In this document: in pieces, positions 21,685-33,613 of the stretch
How the letters are laid out: every line of letters begins with the position of its first letter
How positions within the stretch are numbered: position 1 is the stretch's first letter
Assembly: GCA_033032865.1 (NCBI GenBank)
Contig: JAWHQI010000266.1
Coordinates: forward strand, 2,393,501 to 2,457,500
Length of the DNA stretch: 64,000 nt
Origin: Dactylorhiza incarnata
Lineage: Eukaryota; Streptophyta; Magnoliopsida; Asparagales; Orchidaceae
Direction of reading: 5' to 3'
The notes under the pieces: model-generated
Told to the model about the DNA's origin: nothing
Seen by the model: only the letters and a program-made list of their open reading frames with translations
The model's database searches: none
Made by a program: the position numbers and the translations under genes

Positions 21685-22216
21685 ATGAGCAAATCACAAG
21701 CCAGAGAATATGAAACCACAAGACCCCCTATTTGCAACCTAAATAAATTTTTATTATAGAAGTCTAGAATTAAATTATATATAAACTTTATTGGTGAAGA
21801 CATATTTGACTCTTTCTTAGCAGGATTTATCACAACATTTATGATGAATGCTGATGGAAGGATTGTGACTATCCCCAAGGCAGAATGGTCTAAAAATTAC
21901 AAGAGGGCTAAATCCAATAATGCCAAAGCCATGTACATCCTTATCAATACAATGTCTGATGAAATTTTCCAGAAAGTTGCAGATTGCCAATCTGCTAAGG
22001 AGACGTGAGATTCCCTCATAGAAATGGTAGAGAAATCCGCTGATGAAAGGAGAGATAAGAAATCCTCACTTATCTCTCAATATGAAAATTTCAAGAAAGG
22101 AGTTCAAGAGACTATAACTGATATGAACACCAGATTCAACATTATAGTAAGTGAGCTGAAAGGTCTAGAAAAGGAGATTTCAAATATTGAGATCAATGAT
22201 AAGTTGATGATGTGCC
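21685..22216 (+). pseudogene. gag of element B, first part
   Basis: From ATG 21685 the frame encodes a UBN2-type gag (TTRPPICNLNKF, NAKAMYILINTMSDEIFQKVADC, SLISQYENFKKGVQETITDMNTRF). Two stops stand where relatives have Trp (near 21757 and 22006), consistent with TGG changed to TAG or TGA. It is interrupted at 22217 by a solo LTR and resumes at 23268. Confidence 0.85.
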
Positions 22217-23267
22217 TGTTGGTATTTCCAAGGTGATCTCAAAGCAATCAAGTAGTTAGCCTCACTACCAACACAATATGAGCCTATAGGGTCGCACATA
22301 AGAGTGTTTGGAGAAGTTGGAGGAAGGATTGTGTTGGACTTACTCATACTGGATATGAGTGAAGGACCAATCCTATGACACATTGGAGTTTGGTCAAGTT
22401 AGCTGAATGTTCCATAGATATTATGAATATTGAATGGAGCATGTTGTCATGTGTTTAAGACGTCATTGTATGTATCGTCGAGATCATCACGATGATATTG
22501 TGAATATCTACAAATGATCACGACGATATAGCTAACTAACAACCTTTGATGTATCATTGAAATGATGTACGATATCGTTTTGATTGTCACGATGGTATTT
22601 TAGTTGTCACGATGATATCGTCGAGATCATCTCGACGATATAGATTGTCACAATGATATCATCGGGATTATCTTAATGATATAGGTTGTAACAACGATAT
22701 CGTCGAACCATCTCGACGATATTTAGTGATCACAATGATACAAACTGAATGCTCCTATTAAAGACTGGGGTCTGCAGATATCTGATTTTATGCCCTGGGT
22801 ATAAGTAGGGAAACGATTAGGTTTTCCCTAAGGTTTTTATTTGAGACAGAGGCAGAACTGTTCCGCTAGTTATTTTTCTGCGAGACACATTCGTCTATCC
22901 TTATCTCCGCCGCCCCTCCATTGGACGGATCTATCAATCCGTGGGAGACGTTGAGGGCACTCCTTCCCCGACCCAGTTCTTGTTGGACAAGAAGATTGGG
23001 GTTCTCCTTCACTTGTGTGGACTTCTATAGAGGCGCGAATACTCTTTTTGTGCTTGGAACTCAGCCGCTCGTACCCGGATCTAGTTCTGGAGCACCTTGG
23101 TTGAGTATTAACTCAATCCCTCTCAGGTATACTGCAATGTGTTGTTTTATTTATTTCTTGAATCATGAAATCGCAAGATCCGAAACTTTTTTGGGTTGTT
23201 CTTATTTTATTTCGCTACGCACATGGGATGTGCTGTTTCCACTCATTATAGAAAACCCAACAGTGCT
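22212..23267 (+). mobile_element. Solo LTR inserted in gag of element B, with target duplication
   Basis: The insert at 22217-23262 starts TGTTGGTATT and ends ACCCAACA. It is flanked by GTGCC (22212-22216) and GTGCT (23263-23267), a 5-bp duplication with one mismatch. Removing it rejoins the gag sequence. There is no primer site, coding sequence or second LTR, so this is a solo LTR left by LTR-LTR recombination. It carries its own dyads (about 22470-22725), variants of GATATCGTCGAGATCATC. The frame at 22921-23274 lies within it and is not a gene. Confidence 0.85.
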
Positions 23268-24447
23268 TACCTAGCTCATGGGACAACATATTATGGGCTA
23301 TAAGAGAAGTGCGGTGTCAAAATGAGATCACCACTGATGCTCACTTGGGCAAGCTCAAATCATATGAGTTATTACTAAAAACAAGAGCAAAAGAAGTTGC
23401 GCAAATGAAGACTCCTCCTTTTAAGGAGAAGTTGATAGCACTACAAGTAAAGGAAGAATACGGCTCATTAGTTAATGATGAGGTCATGAGCTTTATGGCT
23501 AGGAAATTTAAAAAATGGGTCAGAGCTGAAGGTTCTAGAAGAAGAGAGGAGTACTCAAAACCCAGGTATTATAAAACTCCACCTAAAGAAATTGTTTATT
23601 CCACCTGCAGGAAAGCTGAACACATCGCTCCAGAATGTACATAGAATGCAAAGGACGACAAAAAGGGAAATGATAAAAATAAAGGTTATGGTCCTAAGAA
23701 GAAATATGTGAAGAAAGGAAGTGGTTTTATGGCTGAAACCTGGAGTAATCTTGAAGGAGATATATCAACAAGCTCAGAAGAAGAGGATGAAGAAGAAGCT
23801 GGAATGATGGCCCTCATGGCCATAGAAGACTATGATATAGAGATTCCTCATGAGGAAGAAGAGATAACTTTACTTGATGAAGTAGACTATAGTTCAAACG
23901 AGTTTAAATTATTCTTCAAGGAAATGTGCCTTGAACTAGAGAATGCAGAAAAAGAGATTGAATCACTAAAGAAAGAGATTCTCTCTAAATAAAGAAATGT
24001 CCAAATAAAAAAAATTATGAATTAAGAGGTGAAATATTCACCCTAAATAAATCCATAATAACTCTGAAGGCAAAAAATATTTATCTTCGGGAGTGTCTCA
24101 AAAAGGCCAAAGAATTTGAGGATTGCCTCAATGGCAGAACCAACAAGTGTAAGAACATAACTGAAAATCTAAATATGAGATTCAGACACTTGGGCTTACG
24201 TACTAATGTCAATGCTTCACAGGATACCTAGAGCATACCTTCCTGGATGAACCTAGTAAGATTTTTCAAGCCATATGGAAAATCACAAATTCCCTTAGCT
24301 AAAGATGTTCCTTCAACACCAAAAATAAATAATTATTATAATAGTTGGAACCTTCCAAGATCACTATCTCAGGAAGGAATCCTTGGCAAAGCTCCTAGAA
24401 AATATGTTCAAGAAATGAGAAATCTTAACTTAAATCATAATTATTAG
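23268..24447 (+). pseudogene. gag of element B, second part
   Basis: SSWDNILWAIREV and HLGKLKSYELLLKTR continue gag after the solo LTR. A degraded CCHC knuckle follows (STCRKAEHIAPEC, first Cys lost), then an acidic region with GFMAETWSNLEGD, a coiled-coil segment (ECLKKAKEFEDCLNGRT) and a shifted C-terminal stretch from 24247. Frame changes lie near 23275 and between 23992 and 24247. Element D begins nine bases after the last codon. Confidence 0.75.
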
Positions 24448-24455
24448 TCCAAGGA

Positions 24456-25834
24456 TGTCCTCACCTAGAGGGGTGGGGGGGGGGGGGGGGGGTGAATAGG
24501 TGATATCAGCTATTTTAAGACATTGCAGAATAGTAAGAATAAAAGCCACAACCACGCATCAATCACAACATAGACACTCGTTATTTATAGTGGTTCCCCA
24601 AGACAATGTGTCACTGGTTCTCCACTTCCCTATTCACCTATCTAGTAGTATGATAGACTCGGTATTCTCTGCCAAAATTCAGATCCACAGATCCTACAAC
24701 TCAGAGACAACGTCTCCTACCTTAGGTCCCAAGAACCCTACAACTCAGAAGCCCTGTTTGACTTCCTACCTCAGAGAAAAAGTATCATACCTCAGACCCC
24801 ACAAGATCCTACAACTCAAAAGCACTCCTGGCTTCCTACCTCAGAGTCAACATCTCCTACATTCAGGCTAGATAGAGCCCTGCAACTCAGATTCCACACG
24901 GTAATCCTACAGCTCAAATCTCATAGAGATCCTATAATTTAATAAGTTTTTTTTACAAAACTTTCTATATACTCAAAATGAATAAGCTTGAATGCTTTGG
25001 AGTCGTCTAGAAGCCTTGATGAAGATTTGCTTCGACTAGAATCTTCCTGCAGATGTTGTAGATGAAGCAATAAAATTTCTTCTGCACAGATTAAGATTAT
25101 TCTATTAGCTGAATGATCCTTGATCTGAATCAACAACTATGATTGACCTTTCTTCTTGGAGAAGATTAAAGATTTCCTTTCTTCTTGTTTTCTCCTTCCT
25201 TAAGCTTTTCAAATGGAGCAGAGTTTTTTGTGGCAGAAAAGCTTTTCTTGTTAGATGTATAGAAATTACAATTAGGGTTTGCATCAACATCACATTCCCT
25301 TATATAAGACAAGAAGGTCTAACAGTTGATTCTAATACTGACATTCTGTCAGATATCTCTTTCCTTAGCAAGCACTATTTATTGGCTCAATCTGCGGTGA
25401 CAATAAATGACTTGTCACCAAAATCACACTTTAATTTGAATTCACTCCTTTCAGCCAATCGACTAGATGTATAGTCGATTTTACTTCTTCTGGACGATTT
25501 TGCACTGTAAAGCTTTACTACAGTTCTTCTGCACAATTTGTCTAGATACCTTGATAATCTTTAAGATGATTTATCATAGAGTACTCTTCTGACTGAATTG
25601 TCTACATGAATTGTCTTGGTGACTAATAGTCTATAAGATGATATTTCACATTTTATTCTTCTAGACGAATTGTCTGCACTAATCATTTTGCTATCTCTTC
25701 ATCAAGATGATTTTTCATTCCTTCTACCTTCTAGCTGACTCTTCTTCATGAATCGGCTTGATCTTTCTTCAAGATGACATTTTGTTTCTTCAATCTTCTA
25801 GTCAAATCTTCAACACGATTTATCTTGATATATC
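24456..25834 (-). repeat. 3' LTR of element D, U5-side part
   Basis: It contains the conserved GTGGTTCCCCAAGA block (about 24592), tandem repeats around CCTACAACTCAGA (24690-24930) and the C-tract next to TCTAGGTG, which has grown here to a run of about 19 G on the plus strand (24475-24493). It ends at the ATATC duplication beside C. Together with 35276-35978 the LTR is about 2.08 kb. The frames at 24500-24871, 24939-25136, 25105-25293 and 25139-25474 are LTR sequence. Confidence 0.8.
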
Positions 25835-27565
25835 AGAAAGTCCTCTGATATTAGTTGAAACCTCTGATACCCATTGAAAGACCTCTGATATCAGTTGAAA
25901 CCTCTGATACCAATTGAAAGTGAGGTTAGATCTTAAAGTTACTCTAGAAGGGGGTGAATAGAGTATTAAAAAGTTTTTCACTTATTTTTATAGCGGAATT
26001 AAAATAGTGATATTTATATGTGTACTGAGTGAGTTATAAAAACAAACACAAAGAGAACACACAACACAACACAGAAAAATAAACAAGAATCACAGAGGAC
26101 ATAAGGATCTATAGTAGTTCCCCAATAAACCTGGGTACATCTACTCTTCTACCACCCTTGGTAGGAATCCACTAGGTTTTTGATCAGGTGCCCTATCACC
26201 AATGGGTTTTTGATCAGGTGCCCAAACACCACTTGAGCTTTTGATCAGGTGCTCAAACCAAACTACAGGTTTTTGTTCAGGTGCCCTGCCACCAAGGGGT
26301 TAACTTTTGAAGGGAGTTATAACCCTGTACAGAATGGGATAAACAGGGTTATGAAGTTCTTCTCTGTCAATAATCTTAGAGAAGACTAGTGGATTTGATG
26401 ATGTAAAGCTCCCCCTGTCTGATAGAAAATAGTTGACAGTTGAGGATGGAGCTTTCTCTTGAATGAAGATCTTCCTTTGATAGCTGATGAATCTGAGAGA
26501 TAAAAGTTTCTCAAATTGTTTTTTGCTCTTTAAGATTTAAAACTTTGCAGGAGAAATCTGAGATAAGATCTGTGTTGTTGTTCTCAGAGATTGAGAGGTG
26601 CTGCTCTAGGAAGATGAAGATCTATAAACTTTTTGGCTTTCTGTATTTCTCTTTTTCTTCTTCCTCTCGACTGTATTCTTCTTTCTTTTTATTTTTGCTA
26701 CTGTAATAATAATGCTGTAAATCTTCTTCTTGCTTATTCCTTTTGAAATCTTCTGACTGATTTGAAATCAAATCCTTTAATTAAGGAATATAATATTATG
26801 AATAAATTTTCTTGGAACTGTATCCATTAATATTTTTCCTTTTCCATGAAAGCGTCCTTTTTCAAAATGTGTCAACGGCCACTTTTTCAAAATGAGAGAA
26901 TAAATAAAAGGAAATATAATATCCTTGACTTATCTGGAGGAATAGATTCGTTGCTGATACTCGATCTGAGTTCAGAGAATAGAATAAAAATAATCTGTCT
27001 AAAATACTGAACTGAAGAGAATTTCGTCGACCTGAGAATTGAGTTCGTCGAACAGAGTGTTGAGTTTGATGAACTGAATCTGGAGTTTGTCGATCCGAGA
27101 GCTAATTTGCTAAATCTTCTTGGAAGAACTGAGTTCGTCGATCTGAGAAGCACTTTCGTTGATCTGAACATCTTGATATTTATTCTTCGAATGCAGAGCT
27201 GAGTTCGTCGAACGCAGAATGAAGTTCGTCGAACTGAAGAGATAAACTGCTGGACTGGCTGGAAAACTGAGTGCGTCAAGCTGGAGAGCAAGTTCCTCGA
27301 ACGCAGAGAGAAGTTCGTCGAATGTAGGATGAGTTTGTCGAATGCAGAATCTTGCCAAGTTTGTCGAACTGGAGCATGCCGTTCGTCGAACGCAGGATGG
27401 AGTTCGTCGAACGCAGTATGGAGTTCATCGAACACAGAAACTGATTCTTTTCCTTAGTTCTATCAGCCTAAAACCTTGACCCTTTAGACTATACATTGGG
27501 GTCAACCTAGTCCTAGTCAACAGATAGTGATCTTAGCCCAAATCAGTAATAGGGTTGTTCCAACA
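25835..27565 (-). repeat. 3' LTR of element C
   Basis: On the minus strand it runs TGTTGGAACAACCC (27565) to GGACTTTCT (25835), 1731 bases. U3 (about 27010-27430) is dense in TTCGTCGAAC and its complement. GCACCTGATCAAAAAC-type repeats lie at 26170-26300 and GGTTTATTGGGGAAC near 26125. The U5 end contains two 40-bp units carrying primer-binding-site copies (25841-25920). Confidence 0.88.
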
Positions 27566-28591
27566 ATCTCCCCTATTTGGGTTAGGACACTATTTGCCAA
27601 AAAATGAATAATAAAACAAACAACAAAACAACAGAGCATATATATCTGACAAACTTTAAATATTTCAGCAGATATAAAATATGATACTCTGAGTTTTGAA
27701 ATTTTACATTGAAAATAAAAATAATAAAAACAAATAATCAGAACCTTTTGACTTTCTCTGAAGGAGGCTTGAATGTGATTTGCCTTTCAAATTCTTGCTT
27801 TCTGAATTCTGAATTCCTTGCCTTCAGATTTCTGAATTTGTTTATCTGAGCTGAATCTTGCTTCCTGAAATATTTTGGAACTTAAGTTGGAGGTGACTTC
27901 ACCAAATCAACTTGAACAGGAACAGGAACTGAAAAGCTTTATAATCTGAATCTGCATTTTTGAGCTTTAGCTTTTGTTGATCTGAACTGTAGTAATAACT
28001 GAATCTGCTTTGCTACCAATCTGCATTTCAATCTATCATATCTGAATTTCTGAATCAAAATTGCTGCGAGCTTCTTCATCAAGAACTGAATTTTCTTTTT
28101 CATACAACATCTTCCCTTGAAACTTGTGCATCTTCATAAAACATCTCCCCCTATCATAAAGGAGCTTCTTCAAAACATCTCGCCCTATCAAAAGGAGCTT
28201 CTTCATGAAACTTCTCCCCATGCCTAGTTTCAGGAAGGCCTGAGCTAGGCCCATAGAAGAAGGGACATTTGAAGAGGAGGCTGGGAAGGATGCAAGCTTA
28301 GAAGAATAATTGCCATTGTTCCTGCAAAATGAAAAAGAGAGATCAAGTGCAAAGGAACTGGAAGGGAGAAACAAATTCTGTAGGCATACAGTTAAAATGA
28401 AATAAAAGATTTGATTATAATGAATGATCAGAAACATAGGCTTCATCAAAACTGTGTTCGACGAAAAATAAATTTTCGTCGATCTCAGTTCGACGACCTA
28501 GATGACTTCGTCGATCTCCGTTTGACGAACGACTAGATTTCGTCGATCCCAGTTCGATGAAATGATGGGATAAGTAGAAATTTTAATTTTT
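27566..28591 (-). other. 3' noncoding region of element C
   Basis: From the LTR outward on the minus strand are a polypurine tract (27566-27575, AGGGGAGAT), further purine tracts near 28140 and 28170, a TTTTTCATTTTGCAG acceptor-like site (about 28322-28336), and TTCGTCGA palindromes (28455-28562) just after pol. The frame at 28036-28449 is the counterpart of 12747-12971 in A and may be a relic of an extra gene, but I cannot show that. Confidence 0.65.
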
Positions 28592-31500
28592 TTAGTTGAT
28601 TGAATCTCCATCTATCATTCCTAGCTGGTTTATAAAGAAGATATGTTTCTTTTCATCCAAGGGTTTGGTGAAAATATCAGCCCTTTGGAAATCAGTAGAA
28701 ATGAATTGTTGGCAAATTTTATTTTTATCCACATTATCTCTGATAAAGTGGTGCCTAATTTCTATGTGTTTAGTCCTACTATGGAGTACTGGATTTTGTG
28801 CTATAGATATTGCACTAGTATTGTCACAAAATATAACTGAATTATTTAAATTGATACCATAGTCTAGAAGTTGATTTTGTATCCACAGTATCTGTGAGAA
28901 GCAAATGCCTGCAGCAATATATTCTGTTTCAGCTGTTGATGTAGACACAGTTGTCTGTTTCTTAGAAAACCAAGACACAAGCCTATCACCAAGAAACTGA
29001 CAAGTTCCTGATGTACTTTTCCTGTCTACTATGCATCCAACATAATCAGAATCTGAGAATCTAGTTAATTCAAATTCTGATGCAGTTGGATACCAGAGTC
29101 CTAGATTTGGACAACCCTTTATATATCTCAAAATTCTTTTTAATAAAATTAGGTGAGATTCTTTGGGGTTAACTTGGAACCTAGCACAAATACATGTAGA
29201 AAACATTATGTCAGGCCTACTAGCTGTTAAGTAAAGTAGTGAGCCAATAATTGCTCTATATACTTTTTGATCAACAGGTTTCCCTGATTCATTAGTGTCA
29301 ACAACAGCATTTGAGGGCATGGGTGTTTTCATGGTGGAAACATCAGACATACCAAATCTTTTCACTAATTCCTTAGCATACTTAGATTGTGATATGAATA
29401 TGCCATTTGGAGTTTGCTTCACTTGAAGACCAAGGAAGTAAGATAACTAACCCATACTACTCATTTCAAATTTAGATTGCATTAGGTTAGAAAACCTTTT
29501 GAATAGATTTGAATACATAGAGCCAAATATGATATCATCTACATATATTTGAACTAGTAATCATTACTAGAAAATTGACTTTTTGCCACGCTCGTATTGC
29601 CCACGGTCATTTGTCGTGACAAACAGTCAAATTATCGTGGCTAAAAGTCTAAAATTGTGGCTAAAAGTCATAGAAAAAGGGTATTTGCCACAGAAAGAGC
29701 ATGGCAAATACTTTTTTGCGACGCTCGTATTGCCCACGCCCATTCGCCACGGCAGTCCGTGGCTAAAAGTCTTTTGCCACGATTTGGGAGTTTTAGCCAC
29801 GGTAATTTGCCCTGGCTAAAAGTTCGTTTTCTAGTAGTGAATGTTTGATTTTTATGCATCCTGAAAAATAAGGTTTTATCAACAATGCCTCTACATAAAT
29901 TGTTCTCCAAAAGAAAATTAGCTAAGGTCTCATACCATGCTCTGGGAGATTGCTTGAGACCATAGAGAGCTTTATTAAGCTTAAATACATAAGAAGAGTG
30001 AGTTGGAGAGATGAAACCTGGTGGCTGTTCCACATAGACCTCTTCTTTGATATCTCAATTAAGAAATGCACTCTTCACATCCATCTGATATACCTTGAAC
30101 TTCTTGAATGCAGCAAAGGCAAGAAAAATCCTTATAGCTTCAAGTCTAGCAACAGGAGCAAAGGTCTGACTATACTCAATTCCTTCTTCCTGAGAGTATC
30201 CTTGGGCTACTAATCTTGCTTTATTTCGGATGATTATGCCTTGATCATCTAGCTTGTTCCTAAAGACCCACTTGGTGCCAATGACTGGATGGCCTTTTGG
30301 TCTTGGAACCAAATCCCAAACCTTGTTCCTTTCAAATTGGTTGAGCTCCTCTTGCATTGCAAGAATCAAGTTTGGATCATGTTCTGCATCTTTTATGGTT
30401 TGAGGTTCAACTTGTGATAGGAAACAAGTGTGCATCTGATTTTGGTGTAGTTAATGCCTTGTTTAAACACCTGCTGAGATATCACCAATGACTTGAGATA
30501 TTGGATGATCTCTAACTGTGATGTGGTCAACAGTTGGAGTGGGTTCAGCAATGGTTTCCACTTGAGGGATATGATTAGTTGTCACTTGATTTTAGTTGTC
30601 AGCAAGATCTGGATTATCGTCTTCTTCACTGTCTTCAATTATTTCATTTGATGGAAGTAGAGAATCTTTATTCTGTAGATCCAATACATTAAGCTCTTCA
30701 CATAGAGCTGGTACCTGCAAAGTATCTTTGGTAGAGGTGGTATTCCCCTCCTCATTTAATATGTTAGTTTCATCAAAAGGTACATGCATGGACTCTTCTA
30801 TCTTAAGAGTAGATTTATTGTAAACTCTATATGCTTTACTAGAAAGAGAATATCCAAGGAATATACCTTCAGTAGACTTTGATTCAAATTTCCTGAGATA
30901 CTTCTTATCATTGTTATGCACATAGCATTTACATCCAAATATCTTAAAATAGTTAACCTTAGGCTTTTTATTCTTGAGTAATTCATAGGGAGTTTTACCC
31001 TTGAGCTTATGTATCAGGCTTCTGTTCAACACATAATTTGTTGTGTTCACTGCCTCTACCCAAAAAGAGATTGGCAAGTGAGCATCAACAAGCAATGTAG
31101 TTGCTGATTCAATAAGTGTTCTATTTTTCCTTTCAGCTACCCCATTTTGTTGAGGAGTTCTAGGAGCAGAGAAACATTGTCTGATCCCTTCTTTTCCACA
31201 GAATTCTCTCATCAGAAGAGATTCAAACTCAGTGCTATGATCACTTCTGATCAATGCAACTAGAGTAGAGTACTCAATCTTGGTGGACCTGAGAAAGTCT
31301 GTCAGAACATTGAAGGTGTCAGACTTGTTCCTAAGAAAGAACACCCAAGTGAATCTTGAGAAGTCATCTACAATAACTAGAGAGTAATGCTTCCCTCATT
31401 GACTTTGTATTGCAGTGGGTCCAAAAAGATCCAAATGCAGTAAGTACAAAATCCTAGGTGAATTACTCTTGGATAAAGATTTAAAACTACTCTTAGTCTG

Positions 31501-32059
31501 CATACCTAATTGACAAGCCCTGCAGAGTCCTTCCTTCTTGTATGAACCAGAAGGCAGTCCTCTAACAAGATGGTCCTTAGACAGCTTAGATATAGTTCTA
31601 AGGTTAATATGTCCAAGCCTTTTATGCCATAATTCATTTGTTTTACTTATAGAATTAAATAAACAAATGTCTGAGTTGGCAGAGTCAAAATTGACTAAAT
31701 AAATGTTTCCATGTCTAATACCAGATAATACATTTATGTTTTTATTATTAGTAATAAGACAATGAGTGGTTAAAAGTTACCTGATAACCTTCATCACATA
31801 ACTGGCTTATGCTGATGAGGTTGTGCTTCAGACCCTTGACATAAGCTACCTCTTTGAAGGTGACTGCTCCAACTTTGATTTGTCTATAGCCTTTGGTTTG
31901 TCCACAGTTGGAGTCTCCAAAGATCACTTTGGGTCTAAGCCTTGCCTTGTAGTTGCTTAGGTTGGCCTTGTTTCCTGTCATATGCTTTGAGCATCCACTA
32001 TCCAAGTACCATTGTTCTTTTATTTTTGGATAGCCCTGTACCTGCAAAACAGAAAACAT
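28592..32059 (-). pseudogene. pol of element C
   Basis: Order on the minus strand: protease with [11 protein letters not shown] (about 32010); integrase zinc region (LWHKRLGHINLRT), core with VDDFSRFTW, SDHSTEF and NGVAERKNRTL (about 31350-31100); reverse transcriptase ([42 protein letters not shown]) and RNase H (FSDSDYVGC, CDNTSA, RTKHIEIRHHFI), ending at 28592. Damage: a 2-nt deletion near 31765, stops near 31400, 30592, 30055 and 29446, and the CACTA insertion next to the YVDD box (29562-29839). The catalytic residues visible are intact, unlike in A. Confidence 0.9.
29559..29842. mobile_element. CACTA-type non-autonomous DNA element in reverse transcriptase of C
   Basis: The element 29562-29839 (278 bp) has inverted ends CATTACTAGAAAA and CACTACTAGAAAA (right end read on the minus strand) and is flanked by the 3-bp duplication AAT (29559-29561 and 29840-29842). 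CACTA ends with 3-bp duplications are diagnostic of the CMC/En-Spm superfamily. Inside are two copies of GACGCTCGTATTGCCCACG-like sequence (about 29588 and 29720) and many TTTGCCACG/CGTGGCTAAAAG subrepeats. It has no gene, so it would rely on a transposase made elsewhere. Confidence 0.88.
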
Positions 32060-32060
32060 T

Positions 32061-33431
32061 CTAGTTGTTCTTGACCCAGACTACCTTGGGTCCTTTTGTT
32101 TTTCCACAAAATTCTGAAATGAAAGACATCTCAGGCTGATCCTTGTAGCCTTATGGATGATATCTCCTTGGAGGAATTATCCACTCAGTGAAAGGATTCT
32201 TAGTATATTGAGAATAAGAATTCTTCAGATTTTCTGTATATTTTCCGTTCGACGAATTTGGGTGAATTCGTCGATCGCTGTTCGATGAAGTGAATTGCTT
32301 TCGTCGAGCGCCGTTCAAATAATAACTATACTGAAATTCTGGCTTCAGGGTTCGTCGATCTCCGTTCGACGAAATGAATTGATTTCGTCGAGCTCCGTTC
32401 GACGAATTTTGTTGAATTCATTTATTGTTAACATCCTTGCTTGAAAAGTTTTCATCTATTTCTACTGCCTCTTTGCCCTTGGCAGAAATGAATTTTACTG
32501 GTGTAGAAAGAATGTTTTTCTTAATCAGATGTGGCTCACTTGATGATGCACCCAAGCCTAGTTTGCCACTTAATCTAGCATTCACTATGCTTGTGATGTC
32601 CATCAGTTTGATACTTCTCCCATTTAGGGATTCTTCAAATTTCTTAGCTTCAGATACCTTGTTCTCAATGAGAACAATGTGTTCTTTTGAAACAGCCAAT
32701 TCTTTCTTAAGATTTGCATTTTCTTCACTTAGTTGGTTCATTTCAGCCAACATATTTCTGAGGGAAATTATTTCCTTCTCAGATTTAATTAAATCTAAAC
32801 AAAGAGTTTTAAAATCATTTGAATTAAAATCAAAGTTAGATATTACTTGATCAACATCACTTTCAGATTCTGATTCATCTGACTTGTTTGTTGATGCATT
32901 GATTGCCATCATGCAGAAACTTCTTTCATCTGCATCATCTTCATGATCACTGGAGCTGGATGATAATGCATTTTCTAACTCACTGCTTGAGTCATATATA
33001 GCCATCAAGCAATTATCCTTGTCATTTGATTCATTTTCATCTTCAGATGAGCTGGATGAAGACTCTGACTCTTCTGCAGAACCTTCAACCATGTTGTTGA
33101 GGATATTCCAGATATCCCTGGCTGAGGTGCAGTCCACAACCTTTTGAAATAGTTCATCTGACATTGTCTGTGCCAATATATTCATTGCTTTGGCATCAAC
33201 ACTTCTCTATTTCTTTTGAGCTTCTGTCCACTCAGGAGGTGGAACAACATTATTTGTTGTTGCTTCAGCACTTGTTGTTGCTGTAGGAGTAGGAGGTCCT
33301 GTCAAAATTACATTAAAAATATCTTCATCAATATAGATCATATATAATCCGATCCTTGCCTTCCATAATGCAAACTTATTTAGATTGCACATAGGAGGTC
33401 TTGTTCTTGAGTAATCTTTGTTCTGTGCCAT
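32061..33431 (-). pseudogene. gag of element C with an in-frame deletion of the RNA-binding part
   Basis: From the minus-strand ATG at 33431 the frame matches element A (TRPPMCNLNKFALWKARI). It then jumps from NMVEGSA (about 33090) straight to EESESSSSSS, losing about 670 bases that encode the end of the UBN2 domain and the CCHC knuckle. The frame is kept. The coiled-coil region and the palindrome-coded SSNG(A/D)RR spacer (32245-32410) remain. Two stops are seen, one near 33204 and one at 32418 (TGA for GGA in A). It ends GPKVVWVKNN, stop 32061-32063. Confidence 0.85.
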
Positions 33432-33512
33432 AGATTTTTAGCAAAAGAAAAACTCTAGAAAAACTTAAGATCTAATTTTTCTTTTGATTCAGGTGTTAGC
33501 CTGTAAAGAATC

Positions 33513-33613
33513 AACCAACCTCTGATACCAATTGAAAGTCCTCTGATATCAGTTGAAACCTCTGATACCAATTGAAAGACCTCTGATATCAGTTGAAACC
33601 TCTGATACCAATT
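33513..33613 (-). repeat. Triplicated primer binding site of element C
   Basis: On the minus strand TTGGTATCAGAGG occurs three times, at 33601-33613, 33561-33573 and 33521-33533, spaced exactly 40 bp apart. Judged by the LTR ends, the copy next to gag (33521-33533) is the primer site outside the LTR, and the other two lie inside it. Confidence 0.85.

Larger units (their letters stand above)
20127..24455 (+). mobile_element. Copia (Sirevirus-like) element B, 5' part
   Basis: A complete 5' LTR, primer binding site and gag are present. The element is then interrupted at 24455 by minus-strand element D; its pol and 3' LTR are not in the window. It sits inside relic X. Confidence 0.8.

Noticed and set aside
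22921..23274. 117-codon frame
   Set aside because: It falls within the solo LTR (22217-23262) and crosses its right end into gag.
29583..29848. Two plus-strand frames of 78 and 63 codons
   Set aside because: They are produced by the GCCACG subrepeats of the CACTA element.
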